Positions 9,595 through 18,362 of a stretch of 64,000 nucleotides of DNA are shown one piece after another; within the stretch, counting starts at the first letter, position 1, and every line of letters starts with the position of its first letter. The stretch lies in contig NZ_CP145605.1 in the NCBI RefSeq assembly GCF_036884255.1, positions 1,612,001 through 1,676,000 on the forward strand, in the 5' to 3' direction. Source of the stretch: Paenibacillus tundrae (GTDB taxonomy: Bacteria; Bacillota; Bacilli; Paenibacillales; Paenibacillaceae). A model generated the notes under the pieces. It searched no databases and was not told the DNA's origin. It saw nothing but the letters and a program-made list of their open reading frames with translations. The position numbers and the translations under genes were made by a program.

Positions 9595-10074
9595 ATGTTG
9601 CTGGATGATATTGAAATTGTAATGAAGCCTGAGATCAAGCTGGTAGGATACCAGGCGCAGGCAAGTCTGAACGAGGACATTCAGGGTAGCGTTGTGAGGA
9701 ACTTACGCGCAAAGTTGAAGTTGAATGCTCCGCACGTTCCTAATATGAAGCATGCTGGGATGTACCTTATCCAGATCTATCCGGATGTGGAATGGACGCC
9801 AGATGTGGTGTTCACTCATATTGTCGCGATTGAAGTCCAGGAGTCTCAGCAGATCGCTGAAGAGATGATTACGCACACTGTGCCAGCAGGTCGGTTTATA
9901 CGATTTATACACGCAGGTTCTGAAGCTGAGATTGATGAAACATATCATGCTGTGAATGACTGGCTTGTTAACAACGGATACGATGAGCCACGTGCATTTG
10001 ATATGGAACACTGGACAGAAGCGATGTTATCTGGGGAAGAAGAAACTCAAATCCAGATTTATGTTCCTATTTAG
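9595..10074 (+). CDS. GyrI-like / AraC effector-binding domain protein
   Basis: A stand-alone effector-binding (SOUL/GyrI-like) domain of 159 residues with the typical opening EIKLVGYQAQ and a closing strand QIQIYVPI. Such proteins bind small amphipathic molecules or act as sensors without a DNA-binding part. The start chosen is the ATG at 9595, which has GGGAGG about ten bases upstream; the longer frame from 9547 lacks a site. The stop codon coincides with the first bases of a MITE-like repeat. Confidence 0.82.
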   Translation: MLLDDIEIVMKPEIKLVGYQAQASLNEDIQGSVVRNLRAKLKLNAPHVPNMKHAGMYLIQIYPDVEWTPDVVFTHIVAIEVQESQQIAEEMITHTVPAGRFIRFIHAGSEAEIDETYHAVNDWLVNNGYDEPRAFDMEHWTEAMLSGEEETQIQIYVPI

Positions 10075-10290
10075 AGGTTGTTCAAAAAGTCCACTTTTGA
10101 TTACGAAAGATGCCTGACAGCATCTCAGCTTCGAATATGGAATTCAGCCGAAATAAGCGGGATGCTTACGAAGCTTGTTTCCTTCGGAAACAATGTAGTT
10201 GCTCACGTAGCTCTATCTACGCTCCGCTACTCCATTTCTAGCTTCATCCCATCTTCTCGGGACTGAAAACCGCCCTTTTTGAACATGCAA
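10074..10290 (+). repeat. MITE-like dispersed repeat, copy 2
   Basis: Full-length copy matching copy 1 nearly base for base in long blocks (GTTGTTCAAAAAGTCC, ACAATGTAGTTGCTCACGTAG, CTCCGCTACTCC). It lies immediately after the effector-binding gene and ends CCCTTTTTGAACATGC. No coding capacity is evident. Confidence 0.78.
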
Positions 10291-10329
10291 TATTAGTTAA
10301 CAGATTGTGTGGGAAAATATATGACATGA

Positions 10330-10369
10330 AAACTCTGATACGCCTAAATGGTGTGTCGGAGTTTTTTTG
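10330..10369 (+). terminator. Intrinsic terminator
   Basis: The hairpin AACTCTGATACGCC / GGTGTGTCGGAGTT is followed by a run of seven T. It probably ends transcription from the effector-binding gene through the repeat. Confidence 0.8.
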
Positions 10370-10606
10370 TTAAGTGGGTTCAGGATAGAAGAATTGGCAT
10401 AGAAGAAGGATGGAGCACATTGTTTGAGTTAGGGTTCGATCTAGTATTTAAGCTGTTAGAGGAATAAAACGTATACAAAAAAAGCTCGCTGTGATCCAAC
10501 GGGCTCCTCTCAATCATTACCATCACCAAAAAAGGATTGACGGTTAGACTATGGCATTCTATAATCGGTAGCAAGTAACTTGATATGTAAGGAGTCCTGA
10601 CATGAT

Positions 10607-11026
10607 ATGTTAGTAATTGACGAGGTGTATCACCATACAGCATTGCAAATATCATCGTCCGATTTATTGTACCTTATGGAACAGCTTAAGGTCAAAAAGG
10701 AAAATGAAATAGAGACTCTCAAGCATAAAATCGAACAATTTGAGCAGAAAAAACGTGCGGAAGAAATGGCATATCAATCTTTATCTCCAGTGCGCAAATG
10801 GTTCGCAGGACGTCCGGCTTCGCATCATCAGGCCGTAGAATATATGGTTCAGGTGAAGGAACGTTTTCGTAAAATGGAGCAAATTCGACGACGAATCCGA
10901 GACCTTGATCGGATAATCGAACAAATTCAACATCCTGACAGCATTGAGCGAGATGAGATTGAGCTTTCACCCGATACCATCCGTGAGATTAGGCAGCTAC
11001 GTGAAACGGAGGATGTACAAGCATGA
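10607..11026 (+). CDS. Coiled-coil hypothetical protein upstream of amt
   Basis: This 139-residue, highly charged protein is predicted to be largely helical, with heptad-like coiled coils at about 20-60 and 80-115 (EIETLKHKIEQFEQKK; RFRKMEQIRRRIRDLDRI). It has no membrane segment and no recognised domain. Its stop overlaps the amt start by 4 bp, so the two are translationally coupled and may act together, although it is not a GlnK/PII protein. The ribosome binding site before its ATG is AAGGAG. Confidence 0.72.
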   Translation: MLVIDEVYHHTALQISSSDLLYLMEQLKVKKENEIETLKHKIEQFEQKKRAEEMAYQSLSPVRKWFAGRPASHHQAVEYMVQVKERFRKMEQIRRRIRDLDRIIEQIQHPDSIERDEIELSPDTIREIRQLRETEDVQA

Positions 11027-12303
11027 CGTTAGAGAGCTTGAGCACGGGAATCGATACGGTCTGGGTAGTACTGAGCGCGGCCATGATTTTGTTGATGGAG
11101 GGTGGCTTCGCTCTGCTAGAGGCTGGCTTTGTACGTTATAAAAATAGTGTGAACATTATTATGAAAGTATTTGCTGACATTACGATTGGTACATTATTGT
11201 TCTATGCGATCGGCTTTGGCTTGATGTACGGTTCGGATGTTGGTGGTTTGGCTGGTGTTACCGGCTTCTTCTTAAATGGAGACTTATCTCACATTGATGT
11301 ACCTGTCTCATTAGAGACGTTCTGGTTGTTCCAAGCTGCGTTCACCATCGCCGTCATTTCGATCGTTTCAGGTGCGGTAGCTGAACGGATTAACTTCCGT
11401 GCTTACCTGTTATATATCATCTTAATGACTGCGATTATTTATCCAATTGGTGGACACTGGGCATGGGGCGGCGGCTGGCTCAGCAAATTGGGTATGCAGG
11501 ACTTTGCTGGATCGGCAGTCATTCATGCCTTAGGTGGATTCTCTGCCTTAGCCGCTGCAATTATCATTGGCCCGCGTAAAGGGAAGTACACCCCACTTGG
11601 TGTAAGTGCGATTGCGCTTCCCAGTAACTTGCCGTTAGCCTCGGTAGGAGCCTTTCTGCTGTGGTTTGGTTGGTTCGGTTTCAATGCAGGGAGTACGCTT
11701 AGTGCAACAGATGTAAGGATCGGTCATATCGCCATTGTGACCATGCTATCGGCCGCTTCTGGCGGAGCAGCGACATTGCTGTATACGTTATTCCGCTTTA
11801 ATCGTTCAGATGCGCCTTCTGTCATTAACGGATCGCTTGCTGGGCTTGTTGGGATCACGGCAGGTTGTGCCTTTGTAGGTGATCTGGCAGCCATCTTTAT
11901 TGGCGCAGTATCCGGTCTGCTCATGATGGCTGCTACGAACTGGCTTGATCGTCGTCAGATTGATGATCCTGTAGGTGCTTTTCCTGTGCATGCTGTATCC
12001 GGCATGTGGGGCACGATTGCGGTAGGGTTATTTGCAACCGATGGAGGTTTGTTCACTGGTGGAGGATGGAGACTACTTGGTGTTCAAACGCTGGGGCTGG
12101 TTGCCCTCGTTGTCTGGGGATTTGTCATGACCTGGTTCGGACTGAAGCTGATTGGCAAGATTGTACCTGTTCGTTCGACGGAAGAAGAGGAGGATCTGGG
12201 TCTGGATATCAGTTACCACGGGGTGATGGCAGCTCATCAATCCCATGAATTTCTGGATGGAGAAGAGCACATGCGTGCTTTTCGAGAGAGTAATAGAGAC
12301 TAA
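11023..12303 (+). CDS. amt: Ammonium transporter (Amt family)
   Basis: This 426-residue polytopic membrane protein has the Amt/MEP signatures: FALLEAGFVR near the first membrane helix, GGHWAWGGGWL, the conserved HALGGFSALAAA with the pore His, and DPVGAFPVHAVSGMWG with the second pore His. Around eleven membrane helices can be placed. It should carry ammonium/ammonia into the cell. No PII gene is adjacent, which is unusual because amt is often paired with glnK; instead it is coupled to the coiled-coil gene. Confidence 0.94.
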   Translation: MTLESLSTGIDTVWVVLSAAMILLMEGGFALLEAGFVRYKNSVNIIMKVFADITIGTLLFYAIGFGLMYGSDVGGLAGVTGFFLNGDLSHIDVPVSLETFWLFQAAFTIAVISIVSGAVAERINFRAYLLYIILMTAIIYPIGGHWAWGGGWLSKLGMQDFAGSAVIHALGGFSALAAAIIIGPRKGKYTPLGVSAIALPSNLPLASVGAFLLWFGWFGFNAGSTLSATDVRIGHIAIVTMLSAASGGAATLLYTLFRFNRSDAPSVINGSLAGLVGITAGCAFVGDLAAIFIGAVSGLLMMAATNWLDRRQIDDPVGAFPVHAVSGMWGTIAVGLFATDGGLFTGGGWRLLGVQTLGLVALVVWGFVMTWFGLKLIGKIVPVRSTEEEEDLGLDISYHGVMAAHQSHEFLDGEEHMRAFRESNRD

Positions 12304-12328
12304 CGGCTATGCCGCTGGTCTTTTTTTA
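12297..12328 (+). terminator. Intrinsic terminator of amt
   Basis: The imperfect hairpin GACTAACGGC / GCCGCTGGTC overlaps the amt stop codon and runs into seven T. Confidence 0.75.
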
Positions 12329-12461
12329 TAACTTCTATGTTTCAGTTCTATTGAATTTTACAATTAGGCAGGGAAAGATGTCTTGGCGGAAGAATATACA
12401 GGTGTGAACCTGAATATGTCTCACCATAGATGTATTGTATTGTCTGAAGGGGAGGATCTTG

Positions 12462-13406
12462 ATGATTAAGCCTGAACAATGTGAACGCTTGACTAACAAA
12501 GCTCGTAAAACACTAGAAGAGTATGGATTAGGTGAAGTTTCTGACCTGCTCCTAGCATCTGGCCGCTGGGGCATTCGCCTCGATGTGTCCACGATTGATG
12601 AGTACCGTAGAACGGGCAATTCGCGAGTTGGTGGGAGTCCTGATCTGCCTGAAAAAATGGAATGGCCTGTGACGCAGGAAGGTGTACCGATGACCTTTTT
12701 GGCACAGTTGAATCTTGTGGATCTGTCACCTTATACACCGAATGACGGGCGTGGAAGTTTGCCGGAACGAGGGATGCTGTACTTCTTCGTTGGTGTGGAT
12801 GAACCCGCTTATAATATTGAACATCGTGTAATATTTGAGCCGGAGGCTCGGCATTTGGTAAAACGTGAACCAGAAGGCAGCACGGCTCTAGAACAAGCTG
12901 AATTTGTAGGTCATGCCGTAACTGTACTGCCGAATCTAGAGTTTCCTACATATGCCTATGTTGACTCTAAGGCGCTGAGTGCAGCAGCTGTTACACAACC
13001 TGATGTACAGCAAGAAGGGGAAGCAGATATTGATCTGTACGACCGATATCTGGACTTCGAATCCCATTGGAATCATCCGAGTTCGAAGAACTGGGGTGGG
13101 ATGTTTGGTTACCCTGATGGCCAGCACCCTGATGCTGAACATCAAGCGCTGCTTCAGATTGCGACTGGTGAAGAGTATGGTTATGACGAAAAGGCATGTG
13201 AGGAGAAGTTAACCGCTCATTATGATGGGGATCGGAACCGAGCCTTACAAGAACTTGAGGATACATTGCTGCTGCTGAAGATTGATACACATGACGAGAT
13301 TGGTTTCCAGTGGTGGGATTGCGGAGAGTTGCAGTTTTTCATTCGTAAGGCTGATCTGCTGGCAGGGCGGTTCGATCAAACGTATTGCTCTTTATATTCT
13401 AGCTGA
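12462..13406 (+). CDS. DUF1963 (YwqG-like) protein
   Basis: This 314-residue protein resembles the YwqG/DUF1963 family. Visible marks are the N-terminal RVGGSPDLPEKMEWP, the segment MTFLAQLNLVDL, and the C-terminal DEIGFQWWDCGELQFFI. The function of this family is not established. The ATG at 12462 is chosen because GGGGAGG lies 6 bases upstream; the longer frame from 12435 has none. It is a single-gene unit. Confidence 0.85.
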   Translation: MIKPEQCERLTNKARKTLEEYGLGEVSDLLLASGRWGIRLDVSTIDEYRRTGNSRVGGSPDLPEKMEWPVTQEGVPMTFLAQLNLVDLSPYTPNDGRGSLPERGMLYFFVGVDEPAYNIEHRVIFEPEARHLVKREPEGSTALEQAEFVGHAVTVLPNLEFPTYAYVDSKALSAAAVTQPDVQQEGEADIDLYDRYLDFESHWNHPSSKNWGGMFGYPDGQHPDAEHQALLQIATGEEYGYDEKACEEKLTAHYDGDRNRALQELEDTLLLLKIDTHDEIGFQWWDCGELQFFIRKADLLAGRFDQTYCSLYSS

Positions 13407-13480
13407 GGCAGAATCATATCTATTCGTATAATAAGCGTGCAATCCAAAGAGGAAAGTCTCTGAAAGAAATGAATTATCAT

Positions 13481-13545
13481 TGCGTGTTCAAAAAGGTCGG
13501 TTTTTCAGTACCGAATTAGAAAGCGGACTTATTAATCAACCTCTA
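13481..13545 (-). repeat. MITE-like repeat remnant, inverted
   Basis: The two ends of the same dispersed element are present in reverse orientation (GCGTGTTCAAAAAGG, then CAGTACCGA, then GCGGACTT and CAACCTC) with the middle deleted. It lies between the DUF1963 and DinB-like genes. Confidence 0.6.
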
Positions 13546-13710
13546 TAAGCAACAAAATGTCCCGAAACCCGTCTAATAGAGGGTAGAGGGGCTTTTTTTA
13601 TTTGTAAATGTTAAGTTTCAGATAACAATGGTTTATATATGAAGGAGGAATATCTTGGTTGTAAACCGATCATATGTTCTGTATAATGGGACGAAAAGGA
13701 AGTGTAGCTG

Positions 13711-14169
13711 TTGATTCAATCTGCATTTAAACATATCGACGTGGCAGTGACTTCACTTATTGATATATGTGACCAGCTGTCTGAGCAAGATCTAAAGTTA
13801 ACTCCAATTGAAGGGAAGAGACCTGTTGGAGAATTGCTATCCCATCTATCGGTGATCTGCCGAGCGGATGTATACATATCGGAAGGCGCCTCCGAAGAGG
13901 ATATGGTGACCTTTTATGAACAAAACAATCCACTGACTCTATGTCAGATCAAGCAAGCTCTTGTGGACAATCAGATGTATCTGTATCAGCGGTATAGACA
14001 GTTTAATACAGAGGAATTATTACAAGTGACCGATTCGTATTGGGGCGCTTCGTATAGCCGGCTGGAATGGTTGCTAGAAATTATGGGGCATGTTTATCAT
14101 CACAGAGGTCAGCTGTATACGATGCTTAACATGACAGGGAAAGATCTGAAGGTAAGGTTATTTGAATAG
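13711..14169 (+). CDS. DinB-like protein
   Basis: A 152-residue four-helix-bundle protein of the DinB/YfiT type. The likely metal-binding histidines sit in GELLSHLSVI (near residue 47) and in GHVYHHRGQL near the C-terminus, which is the usual pattern. DinB-like proteins include thiol transferases and damage-inducible proteins of unknown role. It starts with TTG, preceded by AAAGGAAG. It is a single gene. Confidence 0.78.
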   Translation: MIQSAFKHIDVAVTSLIDICDQLSEQDLKLTPIEGKRPVGELLSHLSVICRADVYISEGASEEDMVTFYEQNNPLTLCQIKQALVDNQMYLYQRYRQFNTEELLQVTDSYWGASYSRLEWLLEIMGHVYHHRGQLYTMLNMTGKDLKVRLFE

Positions 14170-14375
14170 AATAGGAGGTTTGTGCGATCAAAATGCACGA
14201 CGAATGAAGGATACATTTTGTGAACCATCGAATACATAGAAGGTAAGGTCGAATACGGAAGATCTTCTTCAGGGGAAACATAGACACTCACCGGCGAGGT
14301 ATCTCTCAGGCACACGTGCAGTCTATTTGCTGTGCGGGAAGAAATGCAGATCGTTAACCAACGGAGGGTTGCAAG
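14170..14375 (+). promoter_or_regulatory. Structured leader, weak glycine-riboswitch-like signature
   Basis: The 206 bases before the phosphotransferase gene contain CTTCAGGGGAAAC and, about 24 bases later, ATCTCTCAGGCA. Both resemble the conserved core blocks of glycine riboswitch aptamers. The expected 5' GGAGAG block was not found and no terminator is clear, so this may be a degenerate or unrelated RNA. GTGCAG...CTGTGC could form a small hairpin just downstream. Confidence 0.25.
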
Positions 14376-15317
14376 ATGGATAAGCAGGATACATATGATG
14401 TGTTGCAAGAGATGATGGCGAAGATCCCTGAACTACAGGGTGCTTTAATGATTGAACCAATCCACAAAGGCTATTCGACGGATTCGAAATTTAAAGTCCA
14501 ACGGTCTGGAGGAGAAAGCTGCTTGTTGCGGACATATGAATGGTCTCAGCAGACTGTGAAACAGACAGAGTATCGAATCATTGCTGAATTACACCGGAGG
14601 GGAGTTCGTTGCCCACAAGCGATTGCTATAGGTCAACTGAACGAGCAACAAGGTTATATGCTACTTAGCTACATTGAGGGGGAAGATGCGGAAGAAGTAC
14701 TGCCTCGAATGGACGAACAGAAGCAGTGGAGCATCGGTATTGAAGCAGGAGGGCAACTGCAGCGTATGCATGAACTGCAGATCGGGGAGCCTGCTGAATC
14801 CTGGTATGTGCGTAAGAGTAAGAAGCATCAGCGCTATGTAGATAAGTATCATCATTGCCCTATTCGTATGCGGAATGATCAGGCTATATTGACATTTATC
14901 GAAGAGAATATGAAGTGTATGAAGAACCGCCCGGATCGATTCCAGCATGATGATTTTCATCCAGGGAATCTGATCGTGAAGGACGAAAGGTTCGCGGGAG
15001 TTATTGATTTTAATCGTTATGATCAGGGTGATCCAGTTCATGAGTTTCTTAAGCTGGGTCTATTTGCTTCGGAGACGAGTGCGCTGTATTCGATTGGACA
15101 GATCCAGGGGTACTTCAACGGTGGAGATCCGGATGAGCTATTCTGGCGTATGTACTCTCTGTATATGGCTATGGCACTTATATCTTCTGTAGTCTGGATT
15201 CAACAAGTGAAGCCGGAGGAAACGGAGGATATGATGGCTAAGATTGAGCGAGTTCGGGAAGACCATGATGATTTTCGCAGATTGATTCCTAGATGGTATA
15301 ATGTGAAGAATTACTGA
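14376..15317 (+). CDS. Aminoglycoside phosphotransferase-family kinase
   Basis: This 313-residue protein has the APH/choline-kinase fold. The catalytic loop HDDFHPGNLIV (near residue 192) and the metal-binding GVIDFNRYDQGDP (near residue 212) are intact, and the nucleotide-binding lobe is at the N-terminus. Family members phosphorylate aminoglycosides, macrolides, homoserine or other small molecules, so the substrate is open. ACGGAGGGT precedes the ATG. It sits just before the VanRS-like pair, possibly in the same transcription unit. Confidence 0.85.
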   Translation: MDKQDTYDVLQEMMAKIPELQGALMIEPIHKGYSTDSKFKVQRSGGESCLLRTYEWSQQTVKQTEYRIIAELHRRGVRCPQAIAIGQLNEQQGYMLLSYIEGEDAEEVLPRMDEQKQWSIGIEAGGQLQRMHELQIGEPAESWYVRKSKKHQRYVDKYHHCPIRMRNDQAILTFIEENMKCMKNRPDRFQHDDFHPGNLIVKDERFAGVIDFNRYDQGDPVHEFLKLGLFASETSALYSIGQIQGYFNGGDPDELFWRMYSLYMAMALISSVVWIQQVKPEETEDMMAKIERVREDHDDFRRLIPRWYNVKNY

Positions 15318-15346
15318 TTCGGGATAGAATGGAAAGGAACAATGCC

Positions 15347-16048
15347 GTGGCACATCCAGCAACTATTCTGCTTGTGGATGATGAGCAGGAGATTATTAAA
15401 CTCATGGAGATTTATTTTGGCAATGAAGGTTATCGCGTGCTTACAGCACATGATGGTATCGAAGCTCTTGCACAATTGAAGAATGAGCGGGTTGATCTCA
15501 TTATCCTCGATGTCATGATGCCCAATATGGACGGCATTGAAGCTTGCATGAAGATCAGGGAAGAACAGAAGATGCCGATCATTATGTTGTCTGCCAAAAG
15601 CATGGATATGGACAAAATAACAGGGTTAAGCATTGGAGCGGACGATTATGTGACGAAGCCATTTAATCCGCTTGAACTTGTTGCTAGAGCCAAATCTCAG
15701 CTTCGGCGGTATCATACGTTTAATGAAGGTCGGGAGAAAACGGAGCATGAGTTGATCATTGATGATCTTGTTATCAATACAGATACACATGAAGTATGGG
15801 TAGATGAGCAGTCTATTCGTTTAACGCCTCGTGAGTTTGCGATTCTAGAGCTCTTGGCGCGCCATCAGGGTTCCGTGCTGAGTATGGAGCAGATCTATCA
15901 ACAGGTCTGGAAGGAAGAATTCATGGAGTCGAACAACACCGTAATGGTGCATATACGCAAGATTCGTGAGAAGATCGAAATGGATAGCAAACATCCCAAG
16001 TTCATACAGACCGTGTGGGGTGTGGGCTATAAGATGTTCAAGCCATAA
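15347..16048 (+). CDS. OmpR-family response regulator (VanR-like)
   Basis: The receiver domain (ILLVDDEQEI, phospho-acceptor in LIILDVMMPN, Lys in YVTKPFNP) is followed by a winged-helix output domain ending TVWGVGYKMF. GTG at 15347 is preferred as the start because AAAGGAA lies 7 bases upstream; an ATG at 15329 in the same frame has no site. The pairing with the following kinase resembles VanR/VanS-type systems that respond to cell-wall stress. Confidence 0.92.
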   Translation: MAHPATILLVDDEQEIIKLMEIYFGNEGYRVLTAHDGIEALAQLKNERVDLIILDVMMPNMDGIEACMKIREEQKMPIIMLSAKSMDMDKITGLSIGADDYVTKPFNPLELVARAKSQLRRYHTFNEGREKTEHELIIDDLVINTDTHEVWVDEQSIRLTPREFAILELLARHQGSVLSMEQIYQQVWKEEFMESNNTVMVHIRKIREKIEMDSKHPKFIQTVWGVGYKMFKP

Positions 16049-16105
16049 CGTGCAAGGATATGAGCGGTATTATACTGCCAAAGACCTGAACAGGGAGTAT
16101 CTGAG

Positions 16106-17257
16106 ATGAATTCTACATTGATTAATACGGTTCGCTGGAAATTTATCTATGCATTTCTGCTGAGCGGCATATTGACAGCGGCTATTTTGTATGGGGGCAG
16201 CAAGGTGGTTCAATCGATCCTGGCAGCACAGACCTATCCCAATTATTCGATCCCTGCAAGGGGAGTACGATGGCTAATCAACAACATTGGTTCTATACCG
16301 TTAATGTTGGTAATTGGTATTTTGGGGTTTGTGCTGTTCTTTTTCTTATTCACACGCAGGACGATCATGGTGTTGAATGAGATCACTGCGGGAATACAAG
16401 AAGTTGCCAAAGGGGAGCTATCGCATCGTATTGAAGTGAAGTCCTCCGACGAATTTGGTGTGGTAGCGGCCAGCATTAATCAGATGGCAGAGCAATTACA
16501 ACTATCGTTGGAAGAGGAACGGAATGCGGTTGCCGCCAAAAATGATCTGATCACAGGTGTGTCTCATGATCTGAGAACGCCATTAACGTCAATTCTTGGG
16601 TTTCTGGAATACATCGAGAAGGATCGTTATCAGGATGAGATTGAAATGCGTTATTACGTTAGTATTGCTTATGAAAAGTCCCTAACGTTAAGGAAGCTCA
16701 TTGATGATTTATTTGAATACACCCGGGTAAGTGGTGGGAATCTGCCTTTATCTATGACAACACTGAATCTAAACTCGTTTCTGATGCAGCTTGCCGAGGA
16801 ATTTACGCCTATGTTAGAGGAGGCAGGTATGACGTATACGTTTGTTGGGAGACAGGAGCCATTATGGATTGAGGCTGCACCGGGAGAATTAGTACGTGCA
16901 TATGAGAATCTATTTAGTAATGCCATTCGTTATGGCTCCAAAGGAAAGGTCATGGAGATTGGATTAGAGCTTGAAGGAGAAGAGGCTGTCGTGCGAATTA
17001 GCAATTACGGTGACCCGATCCCTGCACAGGATTTGCCTTATTTATTTGATCGTTTCTACCGGGTGGACAAGTCTCGTTCGCGTGAAACAGGAGGTACCGG
17101 GCTTGGTCTTGCCATTGCCAAATCCATGATTGAGCTACATCACGGCACGATCGCCGCATATAGTGACAAGGGCAGAACCGATTTTGTGACTCGCTTTCCA
17201 ATAGCCTCGCCACTTGCAAGTGCTCGGTCAGTGGATGACCATGATACCCGTTCTTAG
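16106..17257 (+). CDS. Sensor histidine kinase (VanS-like)
   Basis: This 383-residue kinase has two membrane segments (about 14-38 and 68-90) with a short external loop, a HAMP-like linker, an H-box VSHDLRTPL with His near 153, and a HATPase domain with ENLFSNAIRYG and GGTGLGLAI. The small external loop suggests sensing within the membrane, as in VanS-type kinases. It lies 57 bp after its regulator. The truncated gene at 17674 is a diverged partial copy of the same architecture. Confidence 0.92.
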   Translation: MNSTLINTVRWKFIYAFLLSGILTAAILYGGSKVVQSILAAQTYPNYSIPARGVRWLINNIGSIPLMLVIGILGFVLFFFLFTRRTIMVLNEITAGIQEVAKGELSHRIEVKSSDEFGVVAASINQMAEQLQLSLEEERNAVAAKNDLITGVSHDLRTPLTSILGFLEYIEKDRYQDEIEMRYYVSIAYEKSLTLRKLIDDLFEYTRVSGGNLPLSMTTLNLNSFLMQLAEEFTPMLEEAGMTYTFVGRQEPLWIEAAPGELVRAYENLFSNAIRYGSKGKVMEIGLELEGEEAVVRISNYGDPIPAQDLPYLFDRFYRVDKSRSRETGGTGLGLAIAKSMIELHHGTIAAYSDKGRTDFVTRFPIASPLASARSVDDHDTRS

Positions 17258-17331
17258 ATGAACTTTACCATTTTAGCTATGTTAAATGTGCTTGTAGCTT
17301 CTATATAAATTGAACTAAACATATACACGAG

Positions 17332-17515
17332 AACGGAGAGGACAGAAATAACATGGAGAAGCGGAGCGTTCGCCTGAAAGCTTTCTGCAAGAAAGCTACA
17401 TCGAAAGCGTAAGCTATCCCTGGATTTTACCTTTGGAAAAGGAAATCAAAAAAATCTGGGGATAACAGCGATCGTAAGGTTATTCTGTCATCGAAGTGGC
17501 AAGTGTAACCATTCT
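17332..17515 (+). repeat. Intergenic dispersed repeat, second family, copy 1
   Basis: This non-coding, stem-rich stretch includes GAAAGCTTTCTGCAAGAAAGCT-like complementarity and GGGGATAACAGCGATCG. Related blocks (CGTCTGAAAG, CAGAAAGTTACATC, AGCATAAGCT, GGGATAACAG) recur in the same order at 20,392-20,620. No protein is encoded. Confidence 0.45.
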
Positions 17516-17567
17516 TTAAGTCAATTCATATAGCACAATCGTATGAGGGTGATTAGTTCAACGCATG

Positions 17568-17608
17568 TTAAGAAAATGATAAGAAGTTCGTTACATTTTT
17601 ATTAAGAA
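17568..17608 (+). promoter_or_regulatory. Candidate response-regulator operator (TTAAGAA direct repeats)
   Basis: TTAAGAA at 17568, ATAAGAA at 17579 and TTAAGAA at 17602 form direct repeats spaced about one and two helical turns apart, typical of OmpR-family binding sites. They lie about 65 bp before the pseudo-kinase/PBP pair, so the VanR-like regulator is a plausible binder (inference). Confidence 0.35.
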
Positions 17609-17673
17609 GTACACGGTATCCTAAACTCAATGATCGAAGTTAGATAGATATCTACATTGAGGAGGGTGCCGAT

Positions 17674-18360
17674 ATGAATTCATTACTACGTACGGTTAGA
17701 TCGCGATACATATACATCTGTGGAGCAAGCGCGCTGCTTAGCGTGGTGCTCCTGTTTGTCGTTTATCAAATGTTACGATTCGCGCTTACGCATCTGTCTG
17801 CAGGGGGGACATCATGGTTACCTCAGCTCATTCGCTGGGGAATCCATAATATTGGAACTCGGCCTATTATTATCGTTGTCGGAGCGGCCTTATTCTTAAC
17901 CTTCTTCTGGATTCGATCGCAGAAAATTACGGATGATCTTCAGCGTATATCCCAAATGACCCATGCTTTAGCGAGCGGGGATACGGGTAAACGCGTTGAT
18001 GTTCTAAGCGGTGGAGAGCTGCGCCAGATTGCTGCTCAGTTGAACGAGATTGCTTTTCAGATGGAGCAGGAGCGAATGAATGGGGGAGGGAGCCCCGAAA
18101 GTGAGGATGGCTGGAATAAGAAAGAGATAGCCAGCAATGAGCATACCGCAAGTGTGCAGGATAACGCCGTAGAGGTAGACTTACCGGTGAAGCTTACCAT
18201 CTATAGCATTCTCTCTTCTCTTGAAACCATTATTGAAGGACGGTACCAGGATGAGGCTGAGCTCCAGCATTGGGCTCGATTGACGTATCAGAAAACATTA
18301 AGCCTTCAACAAGCCCTCGACGTCGCAGCGTTACATCAACAGGTGAGCAAGGGGGATTAA
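17674..18360 (+). CDS. Truncated histidine-kinase-like membrane protein (pseudo-kinase)
   Basis: This 228-residue protein has the same opening as the VanS-like kinase (MNSLLRTVRSRY versus MNSTLINTVRWK), two membrane segments (about 12-34 and 62-82) and a HAMP-like region. Its end aligns with the kinase dimerisation helices: SILSSLETIIEGRYQDEAEL matches SILGFLEYIEKDRYQDEIEM. The phosphorylatable H-box is replaced by VDLPVKL and no ATPase domain follows. The reading frame is clean, with GAGGAGGGTG before the ATG, so it may be a functional signalling modulator rather than debris. It is followed 2 bp later by a penicillin-binding protein gene. Confidence 0.78.
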   Translation: MNSLLRTVRSRYIYICGASALLSVVLLFVVYQMLRFALTHLSAGGTSWLPQLIRWGIHNIGTRPIIIVVGAALFLTFFWIRSQKITDDLQRISQMTHALASGDTGKRVDVLSGGELRQIAAQLNEIAFQMEQERMNGGGSPESEDGWNKKEIASNEHTASVQDNAVEVDLPVKLTIYSILSSLETIIEGRYQDEAELQHWARLTYQKTLSLQQALDVAALHQQVSKGD

Positions 18361-18362
18361 CA

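Noticed and set aside
10380..10655. Reverse-strand 91-codon frame before the coiled-coil gene
   Set aside because: No ribosome binding site and no domain; it overlaps the promoter region of the coiled-coil/amt pair.
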